Positions 34,135 through 42,927 of a stretch of DNA of 64,000 bases are shown here, piece after piece. The DNA is taken from contig NZ_CP010776.1 in assembly GCF_001577755.1 (NCBI RefSeq), positions 372,001 through 436,000 on the forward strand, in the 5' to 3' direction. The position numbers and the translations under genes were made by a program. This DNA comes from Rufibacter sp. DG15C (GTDB lineage: Bacteria > Bacteroidota > Bacteroidia > Cytophagales > Hymenobacteraceae). Numbering within the stretch: position 1 is the stretch's first letter; the number at the start of each line of letters is the position of its first letter. The notes below the pieces were generated by a model that saw only the letters and a program-made list of their open reading frames with translations, did no database searches and was not told the DNA's origin.

Positions 34135-34491
34135 AAAGTTAAGATTTGAAAGTAGGTTTAGTAAGAAGGCCACAAGACCCTCAATCGCCTTATTTACAGC
34201 CGAATGAGGATTTGCTCATGATAAACAAAAGTAGCCATTTGGTTTGGACTCCATGTTATGATTGGGTTATTTTTTTATTCGTTTCAAACTCTTACTTCCG
34301 TTCAAAAACTGCTTGATAGGATGCAACAAATCAACTTAAGTTAAGCCAATAATTACAAGCTAAATAAGTACTCGTTTTGCATGAAAATAAATTTTTAAAA
34401 TAGTTTATAACTATTTGATTTTCAATTATTTACAACGTATAAAAACCAACTCAAAATGCAACTCACACTCCGTCATTTGTGTTGATAAAAC
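34135..34491. other. AT-rich divergent intergenic region
   Basis: 357 bp, strongly AT-rich, between the nuclease gene and a rightward gene. It has runs of T and A and no clear hairpin or gene. It probably holds both promoters. Confidence 0.5.
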
Positions 34492-35526
34492 ATGAAGAAA
34501 GTAGTAGACGAGAACGTGATTCCGCTCTTCCAGGAAGAGCAAAAGCAAGACGAGGGAGCCTGGCGGAAATCCATTCCGGCGCAGGTCTTTCTCAACTATT
34601 TTTTTGCCATTAACTACCATATCCACCATAGCTCAGAGGAGTCAGGCGTCAAGCACTTGGCGTTCTTCAGGGCGCATACTGCAGACTTGACAGAGACTGA
34701 CCAACAGGCGCTTGTCAAGATTCTGCACAACTGCTGGAGCACCGAGTACGCCTTGCGCGCTACCGCCGAGTTAGGTGATGAAACGTATTTGCGCAACGCC
34801 TTGCACTGGACGTTTCCGCAGGCGTATTATTCTGTGTTTGCTGGCTTGCAGGCATTCCTGTATACGCTGGGCATTAAGACCAACCATGATGCGGTCTTGC
34901 GCAGAGAAGTGGGCAGATTAGTGGTGAAGAATGCCTACCCAAGAGCGGTCGGTTTTTATGCCGCTGGGGCGTATAATGACTTTAGCGTGCATAGACTGCC
35001 GTTGGCCGGTTACAAGCCTGGCTTGCAGATTGCGGGCAAGGAGATTGAAGCGCAGGCCCAGATTGGTCAGTTTCTGCGTACCACCCGAAAATTGGTGGCC
35101 ACTAACATTCGCGCCAAGGTGCAGGCCAATCCGGCTACGGCCATAAAGAGCGCGAAGACTGGTCAGGTGTTGGATAAATGGAACGCACAGCACTGGCAGC
35201 AAATTACCTGGCGCATGGGCTACACCACGCTGTTTGATTTGTTGAGCCGCTTGCGTATTTCGTCTAGCCAAAAAGAGATTGACCGTTTTATAGAGGCCGC
35301 CATTGACTTCAAACTCTTCCATGAGTCTTTGTTGTCTATTGTGAGCTACCTCAACGGCGTGCATGAAAGCTACGTGGCCAAGGCGCTGGGCATAGAGGCC
35401 TACCAGAAACTGGTAGCTGAGCTACCCGAACACTTGCGCAACAGCTTTGTAGAAGACAGATTCAGGACGCAGGTACAACCCCTGTTTAATGAGGATACTT
35501 CTTCCCCAATGGCAGTGGCGGCATAA
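34492..35526 (+). CDS. Hypothetical helical protein with a HEPN-like segment
   Basis: 344 residues, predicted mostly helical, no signal peptide or membrane helix. I do not recognise the family. Residues about 101-140 ('LHWTFPQAYYSVFAGLQAFLYTLGIKTNHD') resemble the 'ayYaaFhaakaLL..G....H' core of HEPN domains, but no clear R-x4-6-H catalytic motif is present. The gene is flanked by its own promoter region and a P38 hairpin, and no partner nucleotidyltransferase is adjacent. The HEPN suggestion is weak. Confidence 0.65.
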   Translation: MKKVVDENVIPLFQEEQKQDEGAWRKSIPAQVFLNYFFAINYHIHHSSEESGVKHLAFFRAHTADLTETDQQALVKILHNCWSTEYALRATAELGDETYLRNALHWTFPQAYYSVFAGLQAFLYTLGIKTNHDAVLRREVGRLVVKNAYPRAVGFYAAGAYNDFSVHRLPLAGYKPGLQIAGKEIEAQAQIGQFLRTTRKLVATNIRAKVQANPATAIKSAKTGQVLDKWNAQHWQQITWRMGYTTLFDLLSRLRISSSQKEIDRFIEAAIDFKLFHESLLSIVSYLNGVHESYVAKALGIEAYQKLVAELPEHLRNSFVEDRFRTQVQPLFNEDTSSPMAVAA

Positions 35527-35568
35527 GTCTAAGCTGCCTTAGTTGGTAGAGGGTATACATTCAGAGGC

Positions 35569-35606
35569 CGATTTTAAGCTGTTTTCCAGGAAACAGTCCA
35601 AAATCG
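35569..35606. repeat. P38 palindrome with compensatory arm changes
   Basis: Outer arms read CGATTTT and AAAATCG: both partners of one base pair have changed from the consensus, so pairing is kept. Flanks GAGGC/GCCTC extend the stem (35564-35611), and TGTCTTTT follows. Confidence 0.85.
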
Positions 35607-35627
35607 GCCTCTGTCTTTTCATTATAT

Positions 35628-36095
35628 TTACTGCGAAGCTAGACTTCCAATCTGCACCTGGCTGGCACCGGCTTCCTCTAGGGCTTTTATCATACAATCT
35701 TTAATTTGGTTAAGGCGGTTTTCATGGCCTTCAAACAAGGCAATGACCTCGGCAGACACTGAGTTGGGATCTGCTTCGGCCTGCATGTTGCCGGCCTGCT
35801 CAATGGTAAAGCACATGGCTCTTATCTTTTCGCCCCTCATCTTTACCTGGCCGGGTTTGAATTTGATAAGGTCCTGCAGCAGGTAATCCTTCACAAACAC
35901 TTGTTCTTCAATGTCAGTATCGGCTAGACGTAGCACTTCTTGGTAACTGCGTTCGTGCAAAAATTCCTGCAAGGTAGGTTGTAAAGCGGTGCGTACTTCG
36001 AGGTCACTAATCTGGTGTGCGTAGATTAATATGTTGAATAGCCACCGTAAGGTGCCGTCATTCTCTTCAAAAATCAAGGTCAATTCACATTTCAT
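35628..36095 (-). CDS. Hypothetical protein
   Basis: 155 residues, soluble, mostly helical with acidic character ('MKCELTLIFEENDGTLRWLFNILIYAHQISDLEVRTALQ'). No signal peptide, membrane helix or motif is recognisable. Codon use resembles the neighbouring genes, and the frame ends just before the P38 hairpin at 35569-35606, so a real gene is likely. It lies between two rightward genes and is transcribed oppositely. Confidence 0.65.
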   Translation of the reverse strand: MKCELTLIFEENDGTLRWLFNILIYAHQISDLEVRTALQPTLQEFLHERSYQEVLRLADTDIEEQVFVKDYLLQDLIKFKPGQVKMRGEKIRAMCFTIEQAGNMQAEADPNSVSAEVIALFEGHENRLNQIKDCMIKALEEAGASQVQIGSLASQ

Positions 36096-36395
36096 AGTGC
36101 AGATAGATTGTGTATTGCCTCTCTAACGTGATTTGGCCCTGAAGGATTGGCAAAACCCCAACAAGCCTTGTTTTTATTATAAAATCTGAAATGCAAACTA
36201 AGCTTTGAAAACAAGGTTTTTGGCCTGTTTTCCAGAAATGAAGCCAAAAACGACCTACATCTTTATGAGATAGCCATTTTAAAATTATAATGCGCAGAGG
36301 CTGCCCTCCTTTTCTAAAAGGATTCTGTTTAGGTCTGCGAATAATTTCCGAAATTCGCGGGTTCAATTATAGAATCCACTGAATTAGACGTTTCC
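36096..36395. other. Intergenic region upstream of lysS
   Basis: 300 bp holding one P38 copy (36215-36252). A short opposite-strand frame here is not gene-like. The lysS promoter should lie at the right end. Confidence 0.5.
36215..36252. repeat. P38 palindrome upstream of lysS
   Basis: 38-bp copy with left arm GGTTTTTGGCCTG, centre CCAG and right end AAGCCAAAAACG. Confidence 0.9.
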
Positions 36396-37919
36396 ATGCA
36401 ATTAAGCGAACAGGAACTACGCCGGCGCCATGAGCGCGAAGAGCTCCAGAAGATGGGCATCAACCCCTACCCTTCAGAACTTTTTGAAGTCAATGCCTCG
36501 GCCAAGGATATAAAAGAGAAGTACAACCCAGAGGAGAACAACTTCCAGGAGGTAACGCTGGCCGGCCGCCTCATGAGTCGCCGCGTGATGGGCAAGGCGT
36601 CCTTCGCCGAACTCATGGACAGCTCGGGCCGCATCCAGATCTACGTGTCCAGAGATGACATAGCGCCGGGCGAGAACAAGGACCTGTACAACACGGTGTT
36701 CAAGAAGATGCTGGATATTGGGGACTTTATAGGCATCAAGGGCTACGTATTCAAGACCCAGGTAGGCGAGACATCTGTGCACGTAACCGAACTAACCTTG
36801 CTGGCCAAGTCTTTGAAGCCCTTGCCAATTGTAAAGCGCGAGGTAGACGAGAACGGCGTAGAGCATGTGTATGACGCCTTCTCTGACCCAGAACTGCGTT
36901 ACCGTCAGCGCTACGTGGACTTGGTGGTGAACCCGCATGTGAAAGAGGCCTTCATCAAGCGTACTAAGCTGGTGAACACCATGCGCGAGTATTTGAACGA
37001 GCGCGGTTACCTAGAGGTGGAGACGCCTATCCTTCAGCCTTTGTACGGGGGTGCCGCGGCCCGTCCGTTCAAGACGCACCACAACACGCTGGATATGACG
37101 CTGTATCTGCGTATTGCCAATGAGCTGTACCTAAAGCGTCTGATTGTGGGTGGCTTTGACGGCGTGTACGAGTTCTCCAAAGACTTCCGGAACGAAGGCA
37201 TGAGCCGTTTCCATAACCCAGAGTTCACCCAGGTGGAACTGTACGTAGCCTACAAAGACTACTACTGGATGATGGACCTGGTAGAAGAGATGGTAGAAAA
37301 GGTAGCCCTTGCGCTGCATGGCACCACTGAGGTACAAGTAGGTGAGAACATCATCAACTTCGCGCGCCCTTGGAAGCGTTTCACCATGTTTGAGGCCATT
37401 GAGCACTTCACCAAGATTGACATCTCTGAGATGGACGAGCCGCAGCTGCGTGAAACCGCGGCCAGCCTGGGCATCAAGTTGGATCCGAACATCGGCAAAG
37501 GGAAAATCATTGATGAGATCTTCGGGGAGAAATGCGAGGCGCAGCTGATCCAGCCTACGTTTATCACGGATTATCCAGTAGAGATGAGCCCGCTGGCCAA
37601 GAAGCACCGCACCAAAGAAGGTCTGGTAGAGCGTTTTGAGGCCATTTGCAACGGCAAGGAAATCTGCAACGCCTTCTCTGAGCTCAACGACCCGATTGAC
37701 CAGCGCGCCCGCTTTGAGGAGCAACTGGAACTGGGTAAGCGTGGAGACACCGAGGCGATGGTCTTGGACGAGGACTTCTTACGTGCTTTGGAGTATGGCA
37801 TGCCACCAACCGCCGGTCTAGGCATTGGCATTGACCGCCTGAGCATGATCATGACCAACTCGCATTCCATCCAGGACGTGCTGTTCTTCCCGCAAATGAA
37901 GCCAGAGCGCCAGGACTAG
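36396..37919 (+). CDS. lysS: Lysyl-tRNA synthetase, class II
   Basis: 507 residues. OB-fold anticodon-binding domain (about 55-150, '[32 protein letters not shown]'), then the class II core with motif 1 ('[19 protein letters not shown]'), motif 2 ('[22 protein letters not shown]'-type, here [11 protein letters not shown]) and motif 3 ('[13 protein letters not shown]'). It charges tRNA-Lys. The N-terminal extension with '[13 protein letters not shown]' is standard for Bacteroidetes. It appears monocistronic and ends before a hairpin/P38 composite. Confidence 0.97.
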   Translation: MQLSEQELRRRHEREELQKMGINPYPSELFEVNASAKDIKEKYNPEENNFQEVTLAGRLMSRRVMGKASFAELMDSSGRIQIYVSRDDIAPGENKDLYNTVFKKMLDIGDFIGIKGYVFKTQVGETSVHVTELTLLAKSLKPLPIVKREVDENGVEHVYDAFSDPELRYRQRYVDLVVNPHVKEAFIKRTKLVNTMREYLNERGYLEVETPILQPLYGGAAARPFKTHHNTLDMTLYLRIANELYLKRLIVGGFDGVYEFSKDFRNEGMSRFHNPEFTQVELYVAYKDYYWMMDLVEEMVEKVALALHGTTEVQVGENIINFARPWKRFTMFEAIEHFTKIDISEMDEPQLRETAASLGIKLDPNIGKGKIIDEIFGEKCEAQLIQPTFITDYPVEMSPLAKKHRTKEGLVERFEAICNGKEICNAFSELNDPIDQRARFEEQLELGKRGDTEAMVLDEDFLRALEYGMPPTAGLGIGIDRLSMIMTNSHSIQDVLFFPQMKPERQD

Positions 37920-37973
37920 TCAATGTGCAAATAAGTTTAAGGGGCTGATGCGCTATTTCTCATCAGCTTTAAA

Positions 37974-38015
37974 CAACAGAAAGGCCGCTCTTGAAAAAGG
38001 GCGGCCTTTCTGTTG
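37974..38015. terminator. lysS terminator, near-duplicate of the one at 40092
   Basis: Long stem around AGAAAGGCCGC/GCGGCCTTTCT with a GAAA-containing loop. The 3' arm runs into a P38 copy. The same hairpin recurs at 40092-40135. Confidence 0.9.
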
Positions 38016-38048
38016 TTGGCTTGTTTTCTGGGATTCAGCCCAAAAACG
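38011..38048. repeat. P38 palindrome fused to the lysS terminator
   Basis: 38-bp copy, left arm TGTTGTTGGCTTG (one T to G), centre CTGG, right end CCAAAAACG. Confidence 0.82.
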
Positions 38049-38066
38049 AAAACCCTATACATGCAA

Positions 38067-38093
38067 AAAGCCTTCCCCGTCTGGGAAGGCTTT
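38067..38093. terminator. Second hairpin terminator
   Basis: 11-bp stem AAAGCCTTCCC/GGGAAGGCTTT with a 5-nt loop, A-run upstream. On the minus strand the T-run follows, so it may serve the leftward ytxH gene. Confidence 0.7.
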
Positions 38094-38336
38094 CCATATT
38101 GATTAAATAACGTAAGGCTACTTTTGGATGTGACTTTCGTCTTGTTCCCTGAACGCTTCTTGTATCCCTTAAAAAAATAATTCCTAAATCGGATTCAAAC
38201 TTCTAAGTTTCAACAAAAAGTGACTTGCTCAGTTCTACTTCATCGCTTTCGCTTTTTATTTATTTAATCAATCATATCTACCTTCTTTAACGGCTTTACA
38301 GACCCTGAGGTTACAAAACCGCTAAAAAATTTAAGA

Positions 38337-38756
38337 CTAGGAAGCAGTATTGGCGCCGCCGCCCATGGTCTTGGCACCCTTGCCTGGCGCTTTTGCACCA
38401 GATGGAGTAGCCTCGCCGGCTGCCTCAATATTGCCGCCGGTTGGGTTGTTAGCCAAGTGAGACGTGGCATTGGTGTTAGAGCCAGTGTTGGTCACACCCG
38501 CATCACCAGAACCGCCTTTCACTTTGTTCAACAAAGACCCAGCGCTTGTGCTTACGCTAGAGCTTAAAGTCTGCAATTGCTCCATGCCAGCCTGTAGTTT
38601 TGACTCCAGGTCTTTGCTTAGCTTAGAAGCAGACTTCTTTAGGTTACCACGAGTGGCTTCGCCAGTTTCTGGGGCCATTAAGATACCAGCAATTACGCCA
38701 GCGCTAGCACCAGCCAACATAGCCAGAAGGATTTTTCCGTTATTGTCTTTTTTCAT
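38337..38756 (-). CDS. YtxH domain-containing protein
   Basis: 139 residues. The N-terminus 'NNGKILLAMLAGASAGVIAGILMAPETGEATR' is the YtxH membrane helix with its typical 'GilfAPksG' end, followed by a coiled helical segment (40-75) and a Gly/Ala/Asn-rich disordered tail. YtxH proteins are general-stress membrane proteins of unknown mechanism. The next leftward gene upstream (38874-39149) is a shorter paralogue. Confidence 0.85.
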   Translation of the reverse strand: MKKDNNGKILLAMLAGASAGVIAGILMAPETGEATRGNLKKSASKLSKDLESKLQAGMEQLQTLSSSVSTSAGSLLNKVKGGSGDAGVTNTGSNTNATSHLANNPTGGNIEAAGEATPSGAKAPGKGAKTMGGGANTAS

Positions 38757-38873
38757 GAGTTCTATTTTTTACTTGATGTTTAGATAAAACCAACAGCACC
38801 CAAAAGCACTGTTTCAAGCTTAACGGGAATACCCAAATTTGGTTATATAGGTTATTCCCTTTGTTTAAATGAC

Positions 38874-39149
38874 TTAGGCTTGGTCAGCAGTCTTGCCGGT
38901 GTTGGCATCTGCGCCCACAGACATAGAGTTATCTGCGCCGCCGCCGTTCAACATGCTAGCAAGACCAGAGAATTTCTCCATATAGGTTGCCACTTGGCCA
39001 TTGAAATTGTCAGCTACTTGGCTAGCCATTTTCATAAAGCCTTCTCTTGAGTCTTTACCAGTGCCAGGAGCCATCAATAAACCGGCAATCACACCAGCCG
39101 CCGCACCTGCCGCAGCAGCAATCAGAATTTTTGAGCTATCGTTTTTCAT
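38874..39149 (-). CDS. YtxH domain-containing protein, short paralogue
   Basis: 91 residues starting 'MKNDSSKILIAAAAGAAAGVIAGLLMAPGTGKDSR', the same YtxH helix and 'APgtG' motif as the neighbouring gene, then a short helical part and a Gly-rich tail. The tandem arrangement suggests duplication and possible joint expression, although 117 bp separate them. Confidence 0.82.
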   Translation of the reverse strand: MKNDSSKILIAAAAGAAAGVIAGLLMAPGTGKDSREGFMKMASQVADNFNGQVATYMEKFSGLASMLNGGGADNSMSVGADANTGKTADQA

Positions 39150-39298
39150 AGTATATAGAAAGATGTATTGTGACTGTTTTTAAGATTGAGGCTTCTTTAC
39201 GCCAAAACGAGTAAGTGGTTGACCTTGATATAATCAGCCATAAATATATTATAACTTATATATTTAGTCCTGTACGTATTTATACAAAGCCGGGTTAA

Positions 39299-39336
39299 CG
39301 TTTTTGGCCTCTTTTCTGGAAATTAAGCTAAAAACG
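39299..39336. repeat. P38 palindrome upstream of the Kazal lipoprotein gene
   Basis: 38-bp copy, left arm CGTTTTTGGCCTC, centre CTGG, right end AAGCTAAAAACG. It lies 66 bp before the ATG at 39403. Confidence 0.88.
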
Positions 39337-39402
39337 GTTATTTAGCGGTTGGTAGCTACGGTTACCCGAATACGGCGTATAAAGCCATCATAAACCTACC
39401 CT

Positions 39403-39648
39403 ATGAAGAAGAGCATTTTGTATCTATTCCCGCTGGCGGCGCTCTTACTCACGCAGGCCTGCCAGCAAACCCCAGACAGCACCTGCATTGACCCCACCAA
39501 AATACGCACAGACATGGCCTGCACCATGCAGTATGATCCGGTCTGCGGCTGTGACGGCAAAACCTACGGCAACGCCTGCACCGCTACCAACGCGGGTGTC
39601 ACCTCATTCACCAAAGGCGAATGCGCCACTAAAGGCAACGCCCAATAA
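39403..39648 (+). CDS. Kazal-type domain lipoprotein
   Basis: 81 residues. Lipoprotein signal with 'LLLTQAC' (Cys20), then one Kazal-like domain: 'CTMQYDPVCGCDGKTYGNACTATNAGVTSFTKGEC', with the characteristic C-x6-VCG-x-DG-x-TY-x-N-x-C spacing and six Cys in the mature part (plus the lipid Cys). Kazal domains in eukaryotes inhibit serine proteases. In bacteria such lipoproteins are common but mostly untested. It lies 6 bp upstream of a cupin gene and may be co-transcribed. Confidence 0.87.
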   Translation: MKKSILYLFPLAALLLTQACQQTPDSTCIDPTKIRTDMACTMQYDPVCGCDGKTYGNACTATNAGVTSFTKGECATKGNAQ

Positions 39649-39654
39649 ACTGTT

Positions 39655-40023
39655 ATGAAAGACAAGAACTACGTGTTGCAAACCGCTCCCTTTAGAGTGC
39701 CCACCAATGACGGCAAACTGATAGAGGAGCATTTTGGTCTGGCCAGCACCAAGACGAGTGCCTTTAGCGTGGCGCACATGATTGCCCCGCCGCATTGGAG
39801 TGAGCCGCACCAAACCCCAGCTTTTGACGAAGTCACCATTGTCCTGCGCGGCAAAAAGCAGATTGAGATTGACGGCGAGGTGGTAGAACTAACTGCCGGA
39901 CAAACGCTTCTCATCAAGGCTGGTGCCCGCATCCGGTACGCCAACCCCTATGACGAGGAATGTGAGTACTGGTCTGTTTGTGTGCCAGCCTTTGATATTA
40001 GCACGGTAAACCGCGAGGATTAA
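39655..40023 (+). CDS. Cupin domain protein
   Basis: 122-residue single cupin. The first motif is 'PPHWSEPHQTPAFDEVTIVLRGKKQIEIDGE' and the second 'LTAGQTLLIKAGARIRYANPYDEECEYWSVCVPAF'. The metal ligands are partly non-canonical (HWSEPHxxPAFDE). The function is unknown, possibly a sugar-isomerase- or dioxygenase-like binding protein. It is cytoplasmic and directly follows the Kazal lipoprotein gene. Confidence 0.85.
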   Translation: MKDKNYVLQTAPFRVPTNDGKLIEEHFGLASTKTSAFSVAHMIAPPHWSEPHQTPAFDEVTIVLRGKKQIEIDGEVVELTAGQTLLIKAGARIRYANPYDEECEYWSVCVPAFDISTVNRED

Positions 40024-40059
40024 AACTTCGCATAAGTAGCTGTAAAGATTCTTGAGGTT

Positions 40060-40097
40060 CGTTTTTGCCCTATTTCCCAGAAAACAGCCTAAAAACA
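40060..40097. repeat. P38 palindrome sharing an arm with a terminator
   Basis: 38-bp copy, left arm CGTTTTTGCCCTA, centre CCAG. Its right end AAAAACA is the left foot of the terminator that follows. Confidence 0.86.
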
Positions 40098-40135
40098 GAA
40101 AGGCCGCTCTTGAAAAAGAGCGGCCTTTCTGTTTT
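40092..40135. terminator. Strong bidirectional terminator, near-duplicate of 37974-38015
   Basis: 20-bp perfect stem (40092-40111 with 40116-40135) with a GAAA tetraloop, between convergent cupin and fabI genes. Confidence 0.93.
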
Positions 40136-40182
40136 ATAATGGAGAGGATATTTTCACATCTCCTCCTTTTCAAATCTTCAAA

Positions 40183-41022
40183 TTAAGAGTTCTGCTCTTG
40201 TGAGGCGGCTTTGGCCTCCATCATGCCCACCACGTCTTCAGAGATACCCATGCTAGAGAATCCGCCGTCGTGCATTAGGTTTTGCATGGTCACCAGTTTG
40301 GTGAAGTCTGAGAACAGAGACACGCAGTAGCTGGCGCAATCCTCGGCAGAGGCGTTACCCAGCGGCGACATCTTGTCTGCATAGTCAAAGAACGCATCAA
40401 ACCCACCTACGCCTGTGCCAGCCGTCGTTTTAGTGGGCGACTGAGAGATAGTGTTCACGCGCACTTTCTTCAATTTACCAAAGCGGTGTCCATAGCTACG
40501 GGCAATAGACTCCAGCATGGCTTTGGCTTGGGCCATATCTGTGTAGTCTGGGAATACACGCTGAGCAGCAATGTAACTCAATGCCACAATAGAACCCCAT
40601 TCGTTCATGGCGTCCAGCTTCTCGGCTACGTGCATCACCTTATGGAAAGACAAGGCAGACACGTCAATGCTCTTCATGAACCAGTCATAGTTGAGGTCGC
40701 CGTACGGACGGTTCTTTCTGATGTTCGGGCTCATGCCAATGGAGTGCAGCACGAAGTCAATCTTACCGCCTAAAATCTCTTGCGCCTGCGTGAACAGGTT
40801 GGTCAAGTCTTCTACTGAGGTAGCATCTGCCGGTACAATCTGAGAACCAGTGGCCTCGGCTAGTTTATTGATTTCGCCCATGCGCATGGCCAGCGGCGCG
40901 TTTGACAAGACAAACTGTGCACCTTCTTCATGCGCCAGTTGCGCCACTTTCCAAGCAATTGATTTCTCATCCAGCGCCCCGAAAATGATTCCGCGCTTTC
41001 CTTTCAGTAAGTTGTATGCCAT
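40183..41022 (-). CDS. fabI: Enoyl-[acyl-carrier-protein] reductase (NADH), FabI type
   Basis: 279 residues, SDR fold. The divergent FabI nucleotide motif 'KGKRGIIFGALDEKSIAWKVAQLAHEEGAQFVLSNA', the 'VLHSIGMSPNI' strand and the catalytic Tyr-x6-Lys in 'YTDMAQAKAMLESIARSYG' are clear. It catalyses the last reduction of fatty-acid elongation. The sequence is of the Bacteroidetes subtype. It stands next to recN but is separated by a terminator. Confidence 0.93.
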   Translation of the reverse strand: MAYNLLKGKRGIIFGALDEKSIAWKVAQLAHEEGAQFVLSNAPLAMRMGEINKLAEATGSQIVPADATSVEDLTNLFTQAQEILGGKIDFVLHSIGMSPNIRKNRPYGDLNYDWFMKSIDVSALSFHKVMHVAEKLDAMNEWGSIVALSYIAAQRVFPDYTDMAQAKAMLESIARSYGHRFGKLKKVRVNTISQSPTKTTAGTGVGGFDAFFDYADKMSPLGNASAEDCASYCVSLFSDFTKLVTMQNLMHDGGFSSMGISEDVVGMMEAKAASQEQNS

Positions 41023-41086
41023 AAACGTGTTAATTATTCTGAGTTGAAGAGCCCTCTTACCGAAGGCTGTGGCAAATATGAAAAAA

Positions 41087-41112
41087 AAACCGGCAGCTTC
41101 CGCACCGGTTTT
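41087..41112 (-). terminator. recN terminator
   Basis: Stem AAAACCGG/CCGGTTTT with a 10-nt loop. On the minus strand the T9 run follows, 29 bp after the recN stop. Confidence 0.82.
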
Positions 41113-41140
41113 CTATTTTCTAGGCTATCTGGGTCTAAGA

Positions 41141-42805
41141 TTAACTAGCCGCGCTAATGGCCAACAGTTCTTTGGCACTTTGGAAAGCGTTCTCTGAAGG
41201 GTTGGCCCCTGAAATCATCTGGGCAATCTCCTTCACGCGCTCCTCATGCGTCAGCTGCCTGATGCGAGAGATAGTCCGGTCGGCGCGGTCTTCTTTGTAG
41301 ACAAAGTAGTGCGTGTCTCCCTGCGCGGCCATCTGCGGTAAGTGCGAAATACAAATCAACTGGTGCTTGTGTGACATCTGCTGCATCATGCGGCCCACTT
41401 TCACGGCAATCTCCCCCGAGATACCCGTGTCAATCTCGTCAAAGATAATGGTGGGCAACGCGGTTTTATCAGCGAGCAGGTACTTCACGCAGAGCATCAA
41501 GCGGGAGAACTCACCACCCGAGGCGGCTTTGCTCAAGGTCTGCGGCGCGGCGCCTTTGTTGGCGCTGAACAAGATGTTGACCACATCAATACCCGTCGGG
41601 CTTGGCGCGGAAGTTTTATGTTCCACCACTACCCGAGCGTTCGGCATGCCTAATTCAAACAGCAGTGTGTGCAACTCGTTTTGGAAAGTGTCAAATACGC
41701 CGGTTCTGCTCTGTGATAAAGCTTGGGCGCGCGCTTCTACTTCGGCTAGGGCTTCTTCTAAGGCTTTTCTGGTTTTGGAGATGGCGGCATCCAAGTTATG
41801 AACGCTTCCAACTTTAGTCTCCAAATCTGCCTGAATAGTCAGAATTTCCTCAATGGTTTTAACCTGGTGCTTGCGCTGGAGAGTATAAATCAAGTCCAGA
41901 CGCTCCTGCAATTGCTCGGCGCGCTGTGGGTCTGCCTCGGTTTTGCGTTCGGCATCTTCCAGTTCTCCAGAGATGTCTACCAGTTCAATCAAGCAGCTGT
42001 CTAAGCGCTCTTTCAAGGTCTGGAAGTTCTCGCCATACTCGGTTACCTGGCCTAAGAGATGACTAGCATCCTTCAAGGCGATAGATGCGTTGAATTCAGA
42101 CTCAGAAAGGTATTGCAGGGCTTGGGTCAGCTTCAGTTTGATCTCTTCGGCGTGCTCCAGTTGCTTGAGCTCTACCTCATGGCTTTCCTGCTCATCAGCT
42201 ACCAGATTGGCTTCTGCCAGTTCATTGAGCAAGTAGGTGTTGTAGTCTAGCTCTTTCTCAGACTGCGCCAGCTGGGCTTCCAAGTCTTTGAACTCGCGCT
42301 CTAGTTTGCGGTAGTTTCTATAAGCAGAGCCATAGTCATTGCGCAGGTCCTCGTTCTGGGCATACAAATCCAGGATGTTCAACTGATAGGCTGGGTCCCC
42401 CAGCAAGAGCGTGTCATGCTGGGAATGGATGTCCATGAGCTGTTCGCCAATCTTGCGGATGGTCTCCAGGGTCACGGGCGTGTCATTCACAAAAGCCCGG
42501 GACTTGCCCGATGGGCTAATCTCCCGGCGCAGGATACTTACCGGCTCAAAGTCCAGGTCTTCTTCTTCAAAGAAGGGTTCCAGCTTGTATTCAGAGATAT
42601 TGAAAGAGCCTTCAATCACGCACTTCTCATCCTGGTTGAACAGCAGTTTGGAGTCGGCGCGGTTGCCTAATAGCAAACCAATGGCTCCCAACATGATGGA
42701 TTTACCAGCACCGGTCTCACCGGTGATGATGTTCAAGAGCGGCGAAGGCTGGAGTTCCAGCTTTTCAATGAGGGCGTAATTCTTTATCTTAAGATCTACC
42801 AGCAT
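41141..42805 (-). CDS. recN: DNA repair protein RecN
   Basis: 554 residues, SMC-like ABC ATPase. N-terminal 'MLVDLKIKNYALIEKLELQPSPLLNIITGETGAGKSIMLGAIGLLLG' with Walker A GETGAGKS, coiled-coil arms (about 150-350), then the C-terminal ABC signature 'LSKAASGGEFSRLMLCVK' and Walker B 'PTIIFDEIDTGISGEIA'. It acts in double-strand break repair. It is last in the BamD-to-RecN gene series. Confidence 0.96.
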   Translation of the reverse strand: MLVDLKIKNYALIEKLELQPSPLLNIITGETGAGKSIMLGAIGLLLGNRADSKLLFNQDEKCVIEGSFNISEYKLEPFFEEEDLDFEPVSILRREISPSGKSRAFVNDTPVTLETIRKIGEQLMDIHSQHDTLLLGDPAYQLNILDLYAQNEDLRNDYGSAYRNYRKLEREFKDLEAQLAQSEKELDYNTYLLNELAEANLVADEQESHEVELKQLEHAEEIKLKLTQALQYLSESEFNASIALKDASHLLGQVTEYGENFQTLKERLDSCLIELVDISGELEDAERKTEADPQRAEQLQERLDLIYTLQRKHQVKTIEEILTIQADLETKVGSVHNLDAAISKTRKALEEALAEVEARAQALSQSRTGVFDTFQNELHTLLFELGMPNARVVVEHKTSAPSPTGIDVVNILFSANKGAAPQTLSKAASGGEFSRLMLCVKYLLADKTALPTIIFDEIDTGISGEIAVKVGRMMQQMSHKHQLICISHLPQMAAQGDTHYFVYKEDRADRTISRIRQLTHEERVKEIAQMISGANPSENAFQSAKELLAISAAS

Positions 42806-42927
42806 AAGGAAGATGTACCGTGGTCAAGAATGAATGTTGATTGGGGTGATGGATTTTTCCAGACTGCTAATTTACCTAGCATTTTGCTAATCTAAAAGGA
42901 ATAGTCCGTCTGGTTTCAAGAGTTTTG

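Larger units (their letters stand above)
37920..38336. other. Intergenic region with two terminators and a P38 copy
   Basis: 417 bp between convergent lysS and ytxH-like genes. The left third holds the lysS terminator, P38 and a second hairpin. The right 240 bp are AT-rich and I see nothing supportable in them. Confidence 0.5.

Noticed and set aside
36085-36366. 93-residue leftward open frame upstream of lysS
   Set aside because: It runs across a P38 copy, overlaps the start of the neighbouring gene and has no coding character.
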